Assembly: GCA_050735975.1 (NCBI GenBank)
Contig: JBOHVS010000105.1
Coordinates: forward strand, 1 to 12,824
From: DATMBL01 sp050735975
Lineage (GTDB): Bacteria > Desulfobacterota > Binatia > UBA9968
Direction: 5' to 3'
DNA: 12,824 nucleotides
Shown: positions 1 through 7,001 of the stretch, piece after piece
Layout: each line of letters starts with the position of its first letter
How positions within the stretch are numbered: the stretch's first letter is position 1
Translations under genes and position numbers: made by a program
The notes under the pieces: generated by a model
Database searches by the model: none
What the model was told of the DNA's origin: nothing
What the model saw: the letters and a program-made list of their open reading frames with translations, nothing else

Positions 1-1269
1 CTCGACCTCTGTCGACGGCGGCCGCTTAGTCTCGCCAAAGTCCTCTCTAACCTGCACCCTGAGTCGCTGCGTAATCACCAGCCATGCCGCGACGATAATC
101 AGTGTGACCCATGCCATCCAGTTGGTATCGAGTTGCATTGCAGTCATCCCGTCGGGCACTGCTTTCATGAGCCAGAAGAAGACCGCGGTGGCCCCGATAG
201 CCTCCCCGATCCTGGCTCCAACCCCGTCCACGACGATTTTCACCAGAGAACGTTCGCCGGAATCCACCGGGATGAAAGCCTGTTCCCAAATTGACCGGTG
301 CACCGAGGATCTGAGACCTCCCTCTGTGACTTTCAAAACAGACCGGCTCAGAGCAGTTGCGGCGGCGGTTGCAAACGTCGCTCCGCCAATCAGCGCAACA
401 GGAAGGATCATCAAGCCGCCGCGTAACCCGATCTTGTCCTGGATCTTATGCGCGGCAAACAACTGGAGCAACAACGAGCTCATATTCAGCAGTATATAAA
501 AGTTAGCAAAGAAGCTGGCGTTGCCTTGAGAACCCATGCCGGCGCCCGTAGCGGCGGCGTAAAATTGAAAATCGATGAACAAACCGGCCGAAGCTCCCAA
601 CATCGAGATCAACAGTAAGGAGCGTGAGTACTTGTTGGAAAACGTAGTCACGATGCTTGGCTTTTTGTGCTGATCGTCTTCTTTAACGATGTTGGTCGGA
701 AAACGACTATGGATATATAGCACCAGGGCTACGACGGCGAGCAACGCCAGGGCACCTAACAAGACCAACCATTTTGGATCCAGAGATGGCGTGAGCGTTT
801 TGGCTATCAAGCCGCCCGCCATTCCCCCGCCAAGAGAGCTGGCGCCGATCTTACTAAAACAGCGCGCCGCCTCGGGCTTCGGCGTCTTCTCGAAAATGTC
901 TGTTGCCAGCAGCCAGAGGCTTGCGAAAAGAATCCCGAAACTTGCCGGGATGAATATGAAGATATTGAATAGAAGGGCCGAATCGCCGGGCGACAGAAAC
1001 GGAGCAGAGAGCGCCATGACGGCCGCCGCCAAAACCATGACACCCACACGCGCCGGCCGCGCGCCCCAGATCTTCATGGCCTTGACGAAGATCATCGCAA
1101 GCGGCAACGCCGCTGTGCCCATCATAATATAAGCGATGGGTAATTGAAGCAGACCGCGGCCTTGAAAAAAAAGCGCATCCCGTCCTGTTTTGGCGATGAT
1201 AAAAGCGGCGGTCAGAAGCCCAAGGCTCAACGCGGGAAGGAGAGTTTTCAGCCGTTCGTCGTCGCTCAT
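1..1269 (-). CDS. Nucleotide-translocase-like (NTT/MFS-type) multi-pass transporter, C-terminus cut by window edge
   Basis: The frame is open from the ATG at 1269 to base 1 without a stop, giving 423 visible residues; the C-terminus lies outside the window. The ATG at 1269 is the only ATG, GTG or TTG available after the upstream in-frame stop at 1348-1350, so the start is well fixed although no clear Shine-Dalgarno site precedes it. The protein is strongly hydrophobic, with about ten or eleven membrane segments. Family signatures I recognise are an N-terminal AKTGRDALFF at residues 26-35 and, at residues 319-358, a stretch containing WEQAFIPVD and KIVVDGVGARIGEAIG. This resembles the conserved E-x-x-(F/Y)-I-P and K-x-x-(V/I)-D-x-x-(G/A)-x-R-x-G region of bacterial ATP/ADP translocases and their free-living MFS-like relatives. 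The substrate is unknown; the free-living relatives are not shown to exchange ATP. Some relatives carry HEAT or cyclic-nucleotide-binding domains at the C-terminus, which cannot be judged here. It probably shares a transcript with the glucosidase gene just upstream. Confidence 0.75.
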   Translation of the reverse strand, partial: MSDDERLKTLLPALSLGLLTAAFIIAKTGRDALFFQGRGLLQLPIAYIMMGTAALPLAMIFVKAMKIWGARPARVGVMVLAAAVMALSAPFLSPGDSALLFNIFIFIPASFGILFASLWLLATDIFEKTPKPEAARCFSKIGASSLGGGMAGGLIAKTLTPSLDPKWLVLLGALALLAVVALVLYIHSRFPTNIVKEDDQHKKPSIVTTFSNKYSRSLLLISMLGASAGLFIDFQFYAAATGAGMGSQGNASFFANFYILLNMSSLLLQLFAAHKIQDKIGLRGGLMILPVALIGGATFATAAATALSRSVLKVTEGGLRSSVHRSIWEQAFIPVDSGERSLVKIVVDGVGARIGEAIGATAVFFWLMKAVPDGMTAMQLDTNWMAWVTLIIVAAWLVITQRLRVQVREDFGETKRPPSTEVE

Positions 1270-1290
1270 GTTGCGCTGACCGCGGTTCTG

Positions 1291-1317
1291 TATTCTGACT
1301 CCTGGACTCTGACTTCC
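1291..1317. repeat. Short degenerate CTGACTC-type repeat between glucosidase and transporter genes
   Basis: The 58-bp spacer at 1270-1327 contains the heptamer TCTGACT twice, at 1294-1300 and 1308-1314, separated by seven bases of similar composition (CCTGGAC). Short intergenic tracts built from CTGACTC/GACTCCTG words are seen in many bacterial genomes. Whether this one is dispersed cannot be told from one window. No hairpin or T-tract is present, so it does not look like a terminator. Confidence 0.35.
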
Positions 1318-1327
1318 ATATTCCGGG

Positions 1328-3967
1328 TTATTCGCCGTACTGCTGTATCAGCTTGGCAACGAGCGCGGTCCAGCCGGTCTGATGGCTGGCGCCGATGCCG
1401 GCGCCGTTGTCGCCGTGAAAGTATTCGTGAAACGGGATGAGATCGCGCCAGTGGGGATCCGTTTGAAACCTTTCCGTGCCGCCGAAAACTGGCCGCCGGC
1501 CGCTTTCGTCGCGGAGAAAGATGCGCGTGAGTCGCTGGGAAATTTCCCCCGCGACTTGCCAGAGATTGAGTGTTTCGCCGGAGCCTGCGGGGCACTCGAC
1601 TTTGTAATTGTCGCCAAGGAAGAAATGAAATTTCTGCAGCGACTCGATCAACAGAAAATTCACCGGAAACCAGACCGGCCCGCGCCAGTTGGAGTTGCCG
1701 CCGAAAAGGCCGGTACTGGACTCCGCCGGCTCATAGTCGACCCGGTACTCTATGCCGTTCACCGGCAGGGTGTAAGGATGGTCGAAGTGATAACGCGACA
1801 GGACGCGGATGCCATACGGCGAAAAAAATTCATTTTCGTCCAGCATGTAGCCCAGGACTCTCTTTAGCCGGTTCCGATTCACTAAGGAAAGAAATCGGCG
1901 CGGCCCATCGTCCGTCGATTGGGTCTCGATGTGATCACCAAGCTCCGGTCGATTTTCGATAAACCACTGCATGCGGCGCTTGAATCCCGGAAGCTTGTCG
2001 ACAATCTTGGGATCCAATGTCTCGACGGCGAACAGCGGAATCAAACCTACCATGGAGCGTATCTTGAACGGGAAATTGTCGCCGTCCTCAAGATGCAAAA
2101 CATCGTAGTAAAAGCCGTCTTTTGGATCCCAAAGTTCGATGTGCTGCCCGCCCAGGTTGTTCATTGCCCCGCAAATGTAGACGAAGTGCTCGAAGAACTT
2201 GCTCGCGACATCCTCGTAAGCGGGGTTTTCTCGCGCCAGCTCGAGCGCGATCGCCAGCATATTGAGACAATACATTCCCATCCAGCTCGTAGCGTCGGAT
2301 TGTTCGAGGTGGCCGCCGGTGGGCAGCGGCGCGCTACGGTCGAACACGCCAATGTTGTCCATGCCGAGAAAGCCGCCCTGAAAGACGTTTCTTCCCTCGG
2401 CATCTTTTCGGTTCACCCACCAGGTGAAGTTCAATAACAGCTTGTGAAAAATTCGCTCGAGAAATCTGCGATCGCCGGTTCCGCGCCGCTTCATCTCCAC
2501 TTTGTAAACGCGCCATGCCGCCCAGGCATGCACCGGCGGGTTGACGTCGCCGAACGCCCATTCGTAGGCCGGCAGCTGCCCGTTCGGGTGCATATACCAT
2601 TCCCTGGTCATCAACGTGAGTTGTTCTTTGGCGAAATCCGAATCCACCAGGGCCAGGGCAATGCACTGAAAAGCGAGGTCCCAGGCGGCGTACCATGGAT
2701 ATTCCCACTTGTCCGGCATCGAGATGACGTCGGCATTATAAAGGTGGCGCCATTCGCGGTTGCGCCCATCCAGCCGTTGTGCGGGCGGCTCCGGCTGGGC
2801 GGGATCGCCTTTCAGCCACCGGTTGACGTCGTAGTGGAAGAATTGCTTGGTCCACAGAAGTCCGCCGAGAGCCTGGCGCATCACGTTCTTTCGATCGTCG
2901 GTGATATCCTTGGGAATGACGGCACGGTAAAAGTCGTCCGCTTCCCGCCGTCGCTCAGCCACCAGCCGGTCAAACTCTCCATCGAGGGCTTTCAGGTCGC
3001 CTGGTTCCGCGTTGTTGAAGCGCAGCCGTAGCGAAACGCTCTCAGCCGGCGCCAAAGTCATCGAGTAATGGGCGGCTGCTTTGGTTCCGGCGGGCGCCGG
3101 ATTTACGCTCGTCTTTACGCCATCAACCAGGTAATCATTGATGGCATCTTTGACGTGCGGAAAGCCGTTTCCCGAGTTAAAGAGCCTGCTGTAATTCGTT
3201 TCGTTCTCTGTGAAGAGTAAGGCCGGAGTCCCTTCGCAATAGAGACGACGGGTGCCGTAATAATGATGATTGAGTTTGATCGCGGCGATTTCCGTCGATT
3301 CGTCTCCACGCAGCTGGGGCCGCCGCTCGTCGAGGCCCCACGCCCATGTGTTGCGAAACCAGATCGTCGGCAGCAAATGCAGCGGTGCCGGCTCGGGACC
3401 GCGATTGATCGCTTCGATGCGAATGAGAACATCGTCCGGAGCAGCTTTGGCGTATTCGATGAACACGTCGAAATAACGGTCGTCGTCGAACACCCCGGTA
3501 TTGATGAGCTCAAATTCCAAGTCGCGCTTGCCGCGTCTGCGGTTTTCCTCTATCAATTGCGTGTAAGGGAACTCGGCTTGGGGATATTTATAGAGAAATT
3601 TCATGTAGGAGTGAGTCGGTGTCGAATCGAGATAGAAATAATACTCCTTGACGTCTTCGCCGTGGTTGCCTTCGTTGCCGGTGAGTCCAAATAGACGTTC
3701 CTTAAGGATCGGATCTTTGCCGTTCCAGAGCGCAAGCGCAAAGCAGATGTATTGGTGACGATCGGAAATCCCTCCCAGGCCATCTTCGCCCCATCGATAC
3801 GCTCGGCTTCGGGCGTGGTCATGAGGGAAATCTTCCCAGGCCGTGCCATTGGGGCTGTAATCTTCTCGAACCGTGCCCCACTGGCGGTCTGATAGATAAG
3901 GTCCCCAGCGCTTCCAGTTTGCTTTACGCTCTCGGTCTTCTTGCAGCCTTAATTCTTCTTTGGTCAT
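1328..3967 (-). CDS. Glucosidase of the GH63 / MGH1-like (alpha/alpha)6-barrel family
   Basis: An 879-residue protein resembling the large bacterial 'glucosidase' proteins of the GH63/MGH1-like clan, which hydrolyse alpha-glucosides or related sugars by inversion. I start it at ATG 3967, not at an upstream in-frame GTG at 4012, because AAGAGGT (3973-3979) lies five bases before the ATG and residues MTKEELRLQEDRERK look like the family's N-terminus. Residues 20-330 form the N-terminal beta-rich part, with SDRQWGTVREDYS (26-38) and YRWGEDGLGGISD (57-69). Residues 350-870 form the helical barrel: WEYPWYAAWDLAF (421-433), FLGMDNIGVFDRS (533-545), LEQSDATSWM (554-563), NWRGPVWFPVNF (760-771) and FHEYFHGDNGAGIGASHQTGW (846-866). 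D558 and E848 are candidate acid and base residues by motif position only. There is no signal peptide, so it is probably cytoplasmic. True substrate is unknown; glucosylglycerate, mannosylglycerate or short alpha-glucans are possible. The NTT-like transporter follows 58 bp downstream. Confidence 0.88.
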   Translation of the reverse strand: MTKEELRLQEDRERKANWKRWGPYLSDRQWGTVREDYSPNGTAWEDFPHDHARSRAYRWGEDGLGGISDRHQYICFALALWNGKDPILKERLFGLTGNEGNHGEDVKEYYFYLDSTPTHSYMKFLYKYPQAEFPYTQLIEENRRRGKRDLEFELINTGVFDDDRYFDVFIEYAKAAPDDVLIRIEAINRGPEPAPLHLLPTIWFRNTWAWGLDERRPQLRGDESTEIAAIKLNHHYYGTRRLYCEGTPALLFTENETNYSRLFNSGNGFPHVKDAINDYLVDGVKTSVNPAPAGTKAAAHYSMTLAPAESVSLRLRFNNAEPGDLKALDGEFDRLVAERRREADDFYRAVIPKDITDDRKNVMRQALGGLLWTKQFFHYDVNRWLKGDPAQPEPPAQRLDGRNREWRHLYNADVISMPDKWEYPWYAAWDLAFQCIALALVDSDFAKEQLTLMTREWYMHPNGQLPAYEWAFGDVNPPVHAWAAWRVYKVEMKRRGTGDRRFLERIFHKLLLNFTWWVNRKDAEGRNVFQGGFLGMDNIGVFDRSAPLPTGGHLEQSDATSWMGMYCLNMLAIALELARENPAYEDVASKFFEHFVYICGAMNNLGGQHIELWDPKDGFYYDVLHLEDGDNFPFKIRSMVGLIPLFAVETLDPKIVDKLPGFKRRMQWFIENRPELGDHIETQSTDDGPRRFLSLVNRNRLKRVLGYMLDENEFFSPYGIRVLSRYHFDHPYTLPVNGIEYRVDYEPAESSTGLFGGNSNWRGPVWFPVNFLLIESLQKFHFFLGDNYKVECPAGSGETLNLWQVAGEISQRLTRIFLRDESGRRPVFGGTERFQTDPHWRDLIPFHEYFHGDNGAGIGASHQTGWTALVAKLIQQYGE

Positions 3968-3972
3968 TTTCG

Positions 3973-3979
3973 ACCTCTT
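3973..3979 (-). promoter_or_regulatory. Ribosome binding site deciding the glucosidase start
   Basis: On the minus strand this reads AAGAGGT, five bases before ATG 3967. The alternative GTG at 4012 has no comparable site. Confidence 0.65.
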
Positions 3980-4002
3980 ACCGGCATCGTTCCTTGACGA
4001 TA

Positions 4003-4008
4003 ATTCTA
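4003..4008 (-). promoter_or_regulatory. Candidate -10 element for the glucosidase gene
   Basis: On the minus strand this reads TAGAAT, matching TATAAT in five of six positions, about 35 bases upstream of ATG 3967. That would give a leader of roughly 30 nt carrying the AAGAGGT site. No good -35 hexamer is seen at 16-18 bp, so this is only a candidate. Confidence 0.28.
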
Positions 4009-4205
4009 ACACATCGTTGCTGGTTAATAAGGGAGATTAAGTTAAGCGTGGGCGTCCTTGACGGCCGGTGATCCCCGCCTGCTGATCGGGAAAACCATGC
4101 TGATTAGATGTTGGGGTGGCGGGAAAAGATGCAGACGCGGGAGGTGTTGATTGATATCTCACCGCCTTAGTGTCTCCATCGGGGATGGTGAAAACCACTC
4201 GCCTT

Positions 4206-4290
4206 GAGGCGAAGCACGGTGTCATTTCGAGGCGAAGCCGAGAAATCTTATATCAAGGTGACAAGACCCTTCGCTCACGCTCAGGGTGAC
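4206..4290. repeat. Dispersed-repeat-like intergenic sequence
   Basis: The 10-mer GAGGCGAAGC occurs at 4206-4215 and 4229-4238. The surrounding words, GTCATTTCGAGGCGAAGC (4221-4238) followed by AGAAATCTT (4241-4249) and then CCCTTCGCTCACGCTCAGGG (4267-4286), resemble short imperfectly palindromic sequences that I recall as multicopy intergenic elements in many environmental bacterial genomes. The CCCT...AGGG ends of the last segment can pair. Copy number in this genome cannot be judged from one window. Confidence 0.5.
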
Positions 4291-4323
4291 TCACTGATCG
4301 TGGGGGGAGGGTGGTAGGTGATC

Positions 4324-4340
4324 GTCGGCTTTTAGCCGAC
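4324..4340. repeat. Perfect hairpin with 7-bp stem and TTT loop
   Basis: GTCGGCT-TTT-AGCCGAC: every base of the 7-bp arms pairs around a three-base loop. There is no T-tract after it in the plus direction, so it is unlikely to be an intrinsic terminator. Confidence 0.7.
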
Positions 4341-4350
4341 CGGGGCGAAC

Positions 4351-4371
4351 CTCCCAGCTTGAAGCTGGGAG
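4351..4371. repeat. Perfect hairpin with up to 10-bp arms, 18 bp before the moeA start
   Basis: CTCCCAGCTT-G-AAGCTGGGAG is a perfect inverted repeat; sterically the stem is CTCCCAGC/GCTGGGAG with loop TTGAA. It is followed at 4379-4385 by C and TTTTTA. A GC-rich stem with a later T-run next to a start codon could act as a weak attenuator or terminator on the plus strand, but the T-run begins eight bases after the stem, so I favour a repeat element. Confidence 0.6.
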
Positions 4372-4389
4372 TGAGTCACTTTTTACTTT

Positions 4390-6321
4390 ATGGCGCGAAA
4401 GAGATATCTCAAGAAAACCGCTTTGAAAGAGGCGCGGCAATTGTTTCTGCAGGGAATTGATCCCTCGCTTCTCGAGATTGAGACCATCCCGGTTGACGAA
4501 GCGTTGGGCAGAATCACTGCCGAGCCGATCTTTGCCAAGATCTCGTCGCCGCATTACCACGGCTCAGCAATGGACGGAATTTGCGTGCGCGCCGAAGACA
4601 CGTTCGGCGCAACCGAGTTCAATCCTAAGAAGCTTAAGCTTATCTCCAGCGACCTAGCGCTGGAACATGGATTCGCTTTTGTGGATACAGGCAATGCCCT
4701 TCCTGCCTGGTCCAATGCCGTCGTTATGATTGAGAAGGTGCGGCAAACGGATGAAACAACGGCCGAGATAGATGAAGCAGCAACCCCGTGGCAAAATGTC
4801 CGGCTGGTGGGAGAAGATGTGGTTGCGACGGAGCCGCTCCTTTCGCGCGGCCATCGGCTGCGACCTTATGATTTGGGCGCGCTGCTCGCTGCCGGGCATG
4901 TGACGGTGAATGTAAAGGCGAAGCCCCGAGTAGCCATTATTCCCACGGGAAATGAGTTGATCAATCCTGGAGATGATCCGCAGCCGGGAAGAATCATTGA
5001 ATTCAACTCCAGCGTGCTCGCCGCGTTGGTAACGGAATGGGGCGGGCGCGCTGTGAAGCAGCCTTCCGTCGGCGATGATCCCACCAGGCTCAAAACGGCT
5101 TTGCGAAAAGCTCTCGAGAACAATCAGATCGTCGCCATCATTGCCGGATCTTCAGCGGGAGAGCACGATTTTACGGCGCAGGTGATCGAAGAAGAGGGGG
5201 ATCTCTTGGCCCACGGCATCGATGTCATGCCTGGCAAGCCTGCGGTTCTGGGAATGGCGGGCGGCAAGCCGGTTGTGGGAATCCCTGGGTATCCGGTTTC
5301 GGCGATTGTCATCGCGCGCGAAATCATCGAGCCGGCTTTGGGTAAATTCCTCGGATCAGGTCTGACCCCAAGGTTAAAAGTGCAGGCCACGGTGCCGAAA
5401 AAAATTGCGTCTCGTCTCGGACTGGAAGAATTCGTCCGGGTAACGCTCGGGCGAGTTGGTGAAACACTCATCGCCGTGCCTCTGGGACGGGGGGCTGGCG
5501 CGATCACGACGATGGTGCGAGCCGATGGTTTGTTGCGTATCCCGAGTCTCGTAGAAGGAGTCAATGCCGGCGAGGACGTCGAAGTCGAGCTGTTACGTTC
5601 TCCCGAAGAGATTGAAAATACGATCCTCTGCACCGGCAGCCACGATTTGTCGATAGGAGTGCTTGAGGACGAGCTCAAGCGGCACTATGCCGAACTCAAA
5701 ATCGCCGCGACCAATGTGGGCAGCCTGGGTGGACTTTTGTCACTCCAAAGAGGCGAAACGCACGTCGCCGGAACCCATCTTCTCGATCCGGACAGCGGCG
5801 CTTACAACATCCCCGACATCAAGCGAACCATTCCTGCTCTCCCGGTGGTGTTGGTTCATCTGGCGCAACGGGAGCAAGGCCTGCTCGTGCAGCCGGGTAA
5901 TGCAAAGCGAGTTTGCGATCTCAAGGATTTGGCCAGGAGAGATATCAACTTCGTAAATCGCCAACGCGGTTCGGGCACCCGTGTGTTGCTCGATTTCGAG
6001 CTAAACCGCTTAGGGATTAACCCGCGCGAGATCCACGGTTACGAGAAGGAGGAGTTTACGCATATGGCGGTGGCGGCGATGATTGCGAGCGGTCTCGCCG
6101 ACGTAGGTTTAGGCGTACGGTCCGCTGCCAAAGCGCTTGGGCTCGATTTCATTTCGGTCGGTCAAGAGCAGTATGATCTGCTTTTTTCCCGAGGCTTTTT
6201 CGAATCGGCCAAAGGTCAAAAGCTACTGGAGATTATCCTATCGGAGAGCTTTAGGCGCGCTGTGGAAGCTCTGGGCGGATACGACGCGAGCTCCTCCGGA
6301 GAGATCCTGCACCGGCAGTAG
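4390..6321 (+). CDS. moeA: Molybdopterin molybdotransferase MoeA fused to a C-terminal PBP-like substrate-binding domain
   Basis: A 643-residue two-part protein. Residues 1-405 are MoeA, which inserts molybdate into adenylylated molybdopterin in the cytoplasm. They comprise the N-terminal linker domain with SAMDG at 59-63 (D62 matches the conserved Asp), the MoCF-binding domain beginning PRVAIIPTGNELI (179-191) with GSSAGEHDFT (253-262), MPGKP (280-284) and GIPGYPVSA (297-305), and the C-terminal beta domain (about 330-405). Residues 410-630 match the PBP-like domain found fused to MoeA or standing alone in many bacteria and archaea, with NVGSLGGLLSLQRGETHVAG (442-461), LDPDSGAYN (465-473), NRQRGSGTR (523-531) and ASGLADVGLGV (566-576). 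It has no signal peptide, so it is probably an internal oxyanion- or pterin-sensing or delivery domain; the ligand is unknown. ATG 4390 gives the normal N-terminus but has no Shine-Dalgarno site. It leads a four-gene operon. Confidence 0.92.
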   Translation: MARKRYLKKTALKEARQLFLQGIDPSLLEIETIPVDEALGRITAEPIFAKISSPHYHGSAMDGICVRAEDTFGATEFNPKKLKLISSDLALEHGFAFVDTGNALPAWSNAVVMIEKVRQTDETTAEIDEAATPWQNVRLVGEDVVATEPLLSRGHRLRPYDLGALLAAGHVTVNVKAKPRVAIIPTGNELINPGDDPQPGRIIEFNSSVLAALVTEWGGRAVKQPSVGDDPTRLKTALRKALENNQIVAIIAGSSAGEHDFTAQVIEEEGDLLAHGIDVMPGKPAVLGMAGGKPVVGIPGYPVSAIVIAREIIEPALGKFLGSGLTPRLKVQATVPKKIASRLGLEEFVRVTLGRVGETLIAVPLGRGAGAITTMVRADGLLRIPSLVEGVNAGEDVEVELLRSPEEIENTILCTGSHDLSIGVLEDELKRHYAELKIAATNVGSLGGLLSLQRGETHVAGTHLLDPDSGAYNIPDIKRTIPALPVVLVHLAQREQGLLVQPGNAKRVCDLKDLARRDINFVNRQRGSGTRVLLDFELNRLGINPREIHGYEKEEFTHMAVAAMIASGLADVGLGVRSAAKALGLDFISVGQEQYDLLFSRGFFESAKGQKLLEIILSESFRRAVEALGGYDASSSGEILHRQ

Positions 6322-6348
6322 CCAGGCCCGTGAGCTGGCGGAATAGCC

Positions 6349-6355
6349 AAGGAGG
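6349..6355 (+). promoter_or_regulatory. Strong ribosome binding site of the DUF2231 gene
   Basis: AAGGAGG lies five bases before ATG 6361 and fixes that start. It contrasts with the absence of such a site before moeA in the same operon. Confidence 0.8.
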
Positions 6356-6360
6356 AGGAA

Positions 6361-6969
6361 ATGGCCAAGATATTCTCGATCAAACCATCGCTCACTCTAA
6401 AAGGTCGCGAGTTCAGAGGACTACGCGGTTGGGCAGGCAAGCCGGTTCATCCACCCCTGACCGACTTTCCGATCGTCTGTTATGTGCTGGTGGCGGTATT
6501 CGACGTCGTCTCCTACTTTGCCGGCTATGGTAGCGTAGCCCGAGATTTCTTTGTCTCCGGCACCTACGTGATTATCGCCGGTGCCATCGTCTCCCTGGGG
6601 ACCGTTCTCACCGGCTTTTGGGACTGGTGGAAAGGCATGGACCGAGAACCTTCAACCGGGTTTCCGGGCAAAGCCAAACGCACCCAGGTTTGGCGCACGG
6701 CCAACTGGCACATGGCCGTGATGCTCACTGTCACCGGGATCGTGATTGCGGACATTATCATCCGCCTTTTACAGTTCGACGACGGCTATGCCCATTTCTC
6801 GACGATGATCCTATCGATCCTTGCAGGAGCGCTGGTTTCCTATGGCGCTACCTATGGGGGCTCTCTGGTTTACGACTACCAGTTCAACGTGGAAAGCCTT
6901 GATGGCTCCACCGCGTGGGACGAGACGGAAACCGATCAGCTGCCGGCCGACAAAACTCATCGGCGTTGA
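6361..6969 (+). CDS. DUF2231-type four-helix integral membrane protein
   Basis: A 202-residue protein with four clear membrane segments at about 36-56, 66-88, 117-137 and 146-166, a hydrophilic N-terminus of about 25 residues and an acidic C-terminal tail. The GKPVHPPLTDFPI motif at 26-38 is the DUF2231 hallmark (G-x-P-x-H-P-x-L-x-x-F-P). Further family features are GFWDWW at 85-90, a histidine in the third helix (H117), and GGSLVYDYQ near 166-174. DUF2231 members are often found near cytochrome and redox genes, and a haem-binding role through the conserved histidines has been suggested for the family; this is not shown here. The gene sits 39 bp after moeA and 32 bp before the glycosyltransferase, so it is probably co-transcribed with both. 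Function unknown. Confidence 0.82.
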   Translation: MAKIFSIKPSLTLKGREFRGLRGWAGKPVHPPLTDFPIVCYVLVAVFDVVSYFAGYGSVARDFFVSGTYVIIAGAIVSLGTVLTGFWDWWKGMDREPSTGFPGKAKRTQVWRTANWHMAVMLTVTGIVIADIIIRLLQFDDGYAHFSTMILSILAGALVSYGATYGGSLVYDYQFNVESLDGSTAWDETETDQLPADKTHRR

Positions 6970-7001
6970 GTGTAGATTTTTACGGATGGGTTTCTGATGG
7001 T

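Larger units (their letters stand above)
4286..4379. repeat. 10-bp inverted repeat enclosing two perfect hairpins (REP/MITE-like unit)
   Basis: GTGACTCACT at 4286-4295 is repeated in inverted orientation at 4370-4379. Between the arms lie two perfect stem-loops (4324-4340 and 4351-4371). A short palindromic unit with terminal inverted repeats in an intergenic region resembles REP/REPIN or MITE-type elements mobilised in trans by tyrosine transposases; that assignment is inference. No flanking target-site duplication is obvious. The arm is itself nearly palindromic (GTGA-C-TCAC), which lowers the significance of the inverted match. Confidence 0.5.
3968..4389. other. Divergent intergenic region of 422 bp, rich in repeats on the moeA side
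   Basis: This separates two divergent transcription units. The glucosidase side (3968-4010) holds its RBS and a weak -10. I see no convincing gene between 4013 and 4205; a 62-codon minus-strand frame at 4037-4225 has a low-complexity translation and runs into the repeat, so I do not call it. From 4206 onward the sequence is dispersed-repeat-like, ending in two hairpins 18 bp before the moeA ATG. No convincing promoter for the plus-strand operon is visible. Confidence 0.6.

Noticed and set aside
689..1132. Plus-strand open frames at 104-499 and 689-1132
   Set aside because: The opposite strand encodes a continuous 423-residue transporter with recognisable family motifs and no stop; the plus-strand translations are low in hydrophobic pattern and have no family features.
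1382..1867. Long open frames on the plus strand within the glucosidase gene (also 1919-2437, 2444-3031, 3263-3694)
   Set aside because: They lie antisense to a clearly conserved enzyme, lack ribosome sites, and translate into sequences without family features; they reflect the GC-biased codon use of the real gene.
4010..4012. GTG 4012 as the start of the glucosidase
   Set aside because: It has no ribosome site, would lie upstream of the plausible -10 box, and adds 15 residues with no family likeness, whereas ATG 3967 has AAGAGGT at the right distance.
4246..4254. TTATAT/TATATC as a -10 box for the moeA operon
   Set aside because: It lies inside repeat-like sequence, has no -35 match better than three of six at 17 bp, and would leave a leader of about 130 nt through both hairpins. 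Not supported.
4351..4385. Hairpin plus TTTTT as an intrinsic terminator of an upstream plus-strand gene
   Set aside because: No plus-strand gene precedes it in this region, and the T-run is separated from the stem by eight bases.
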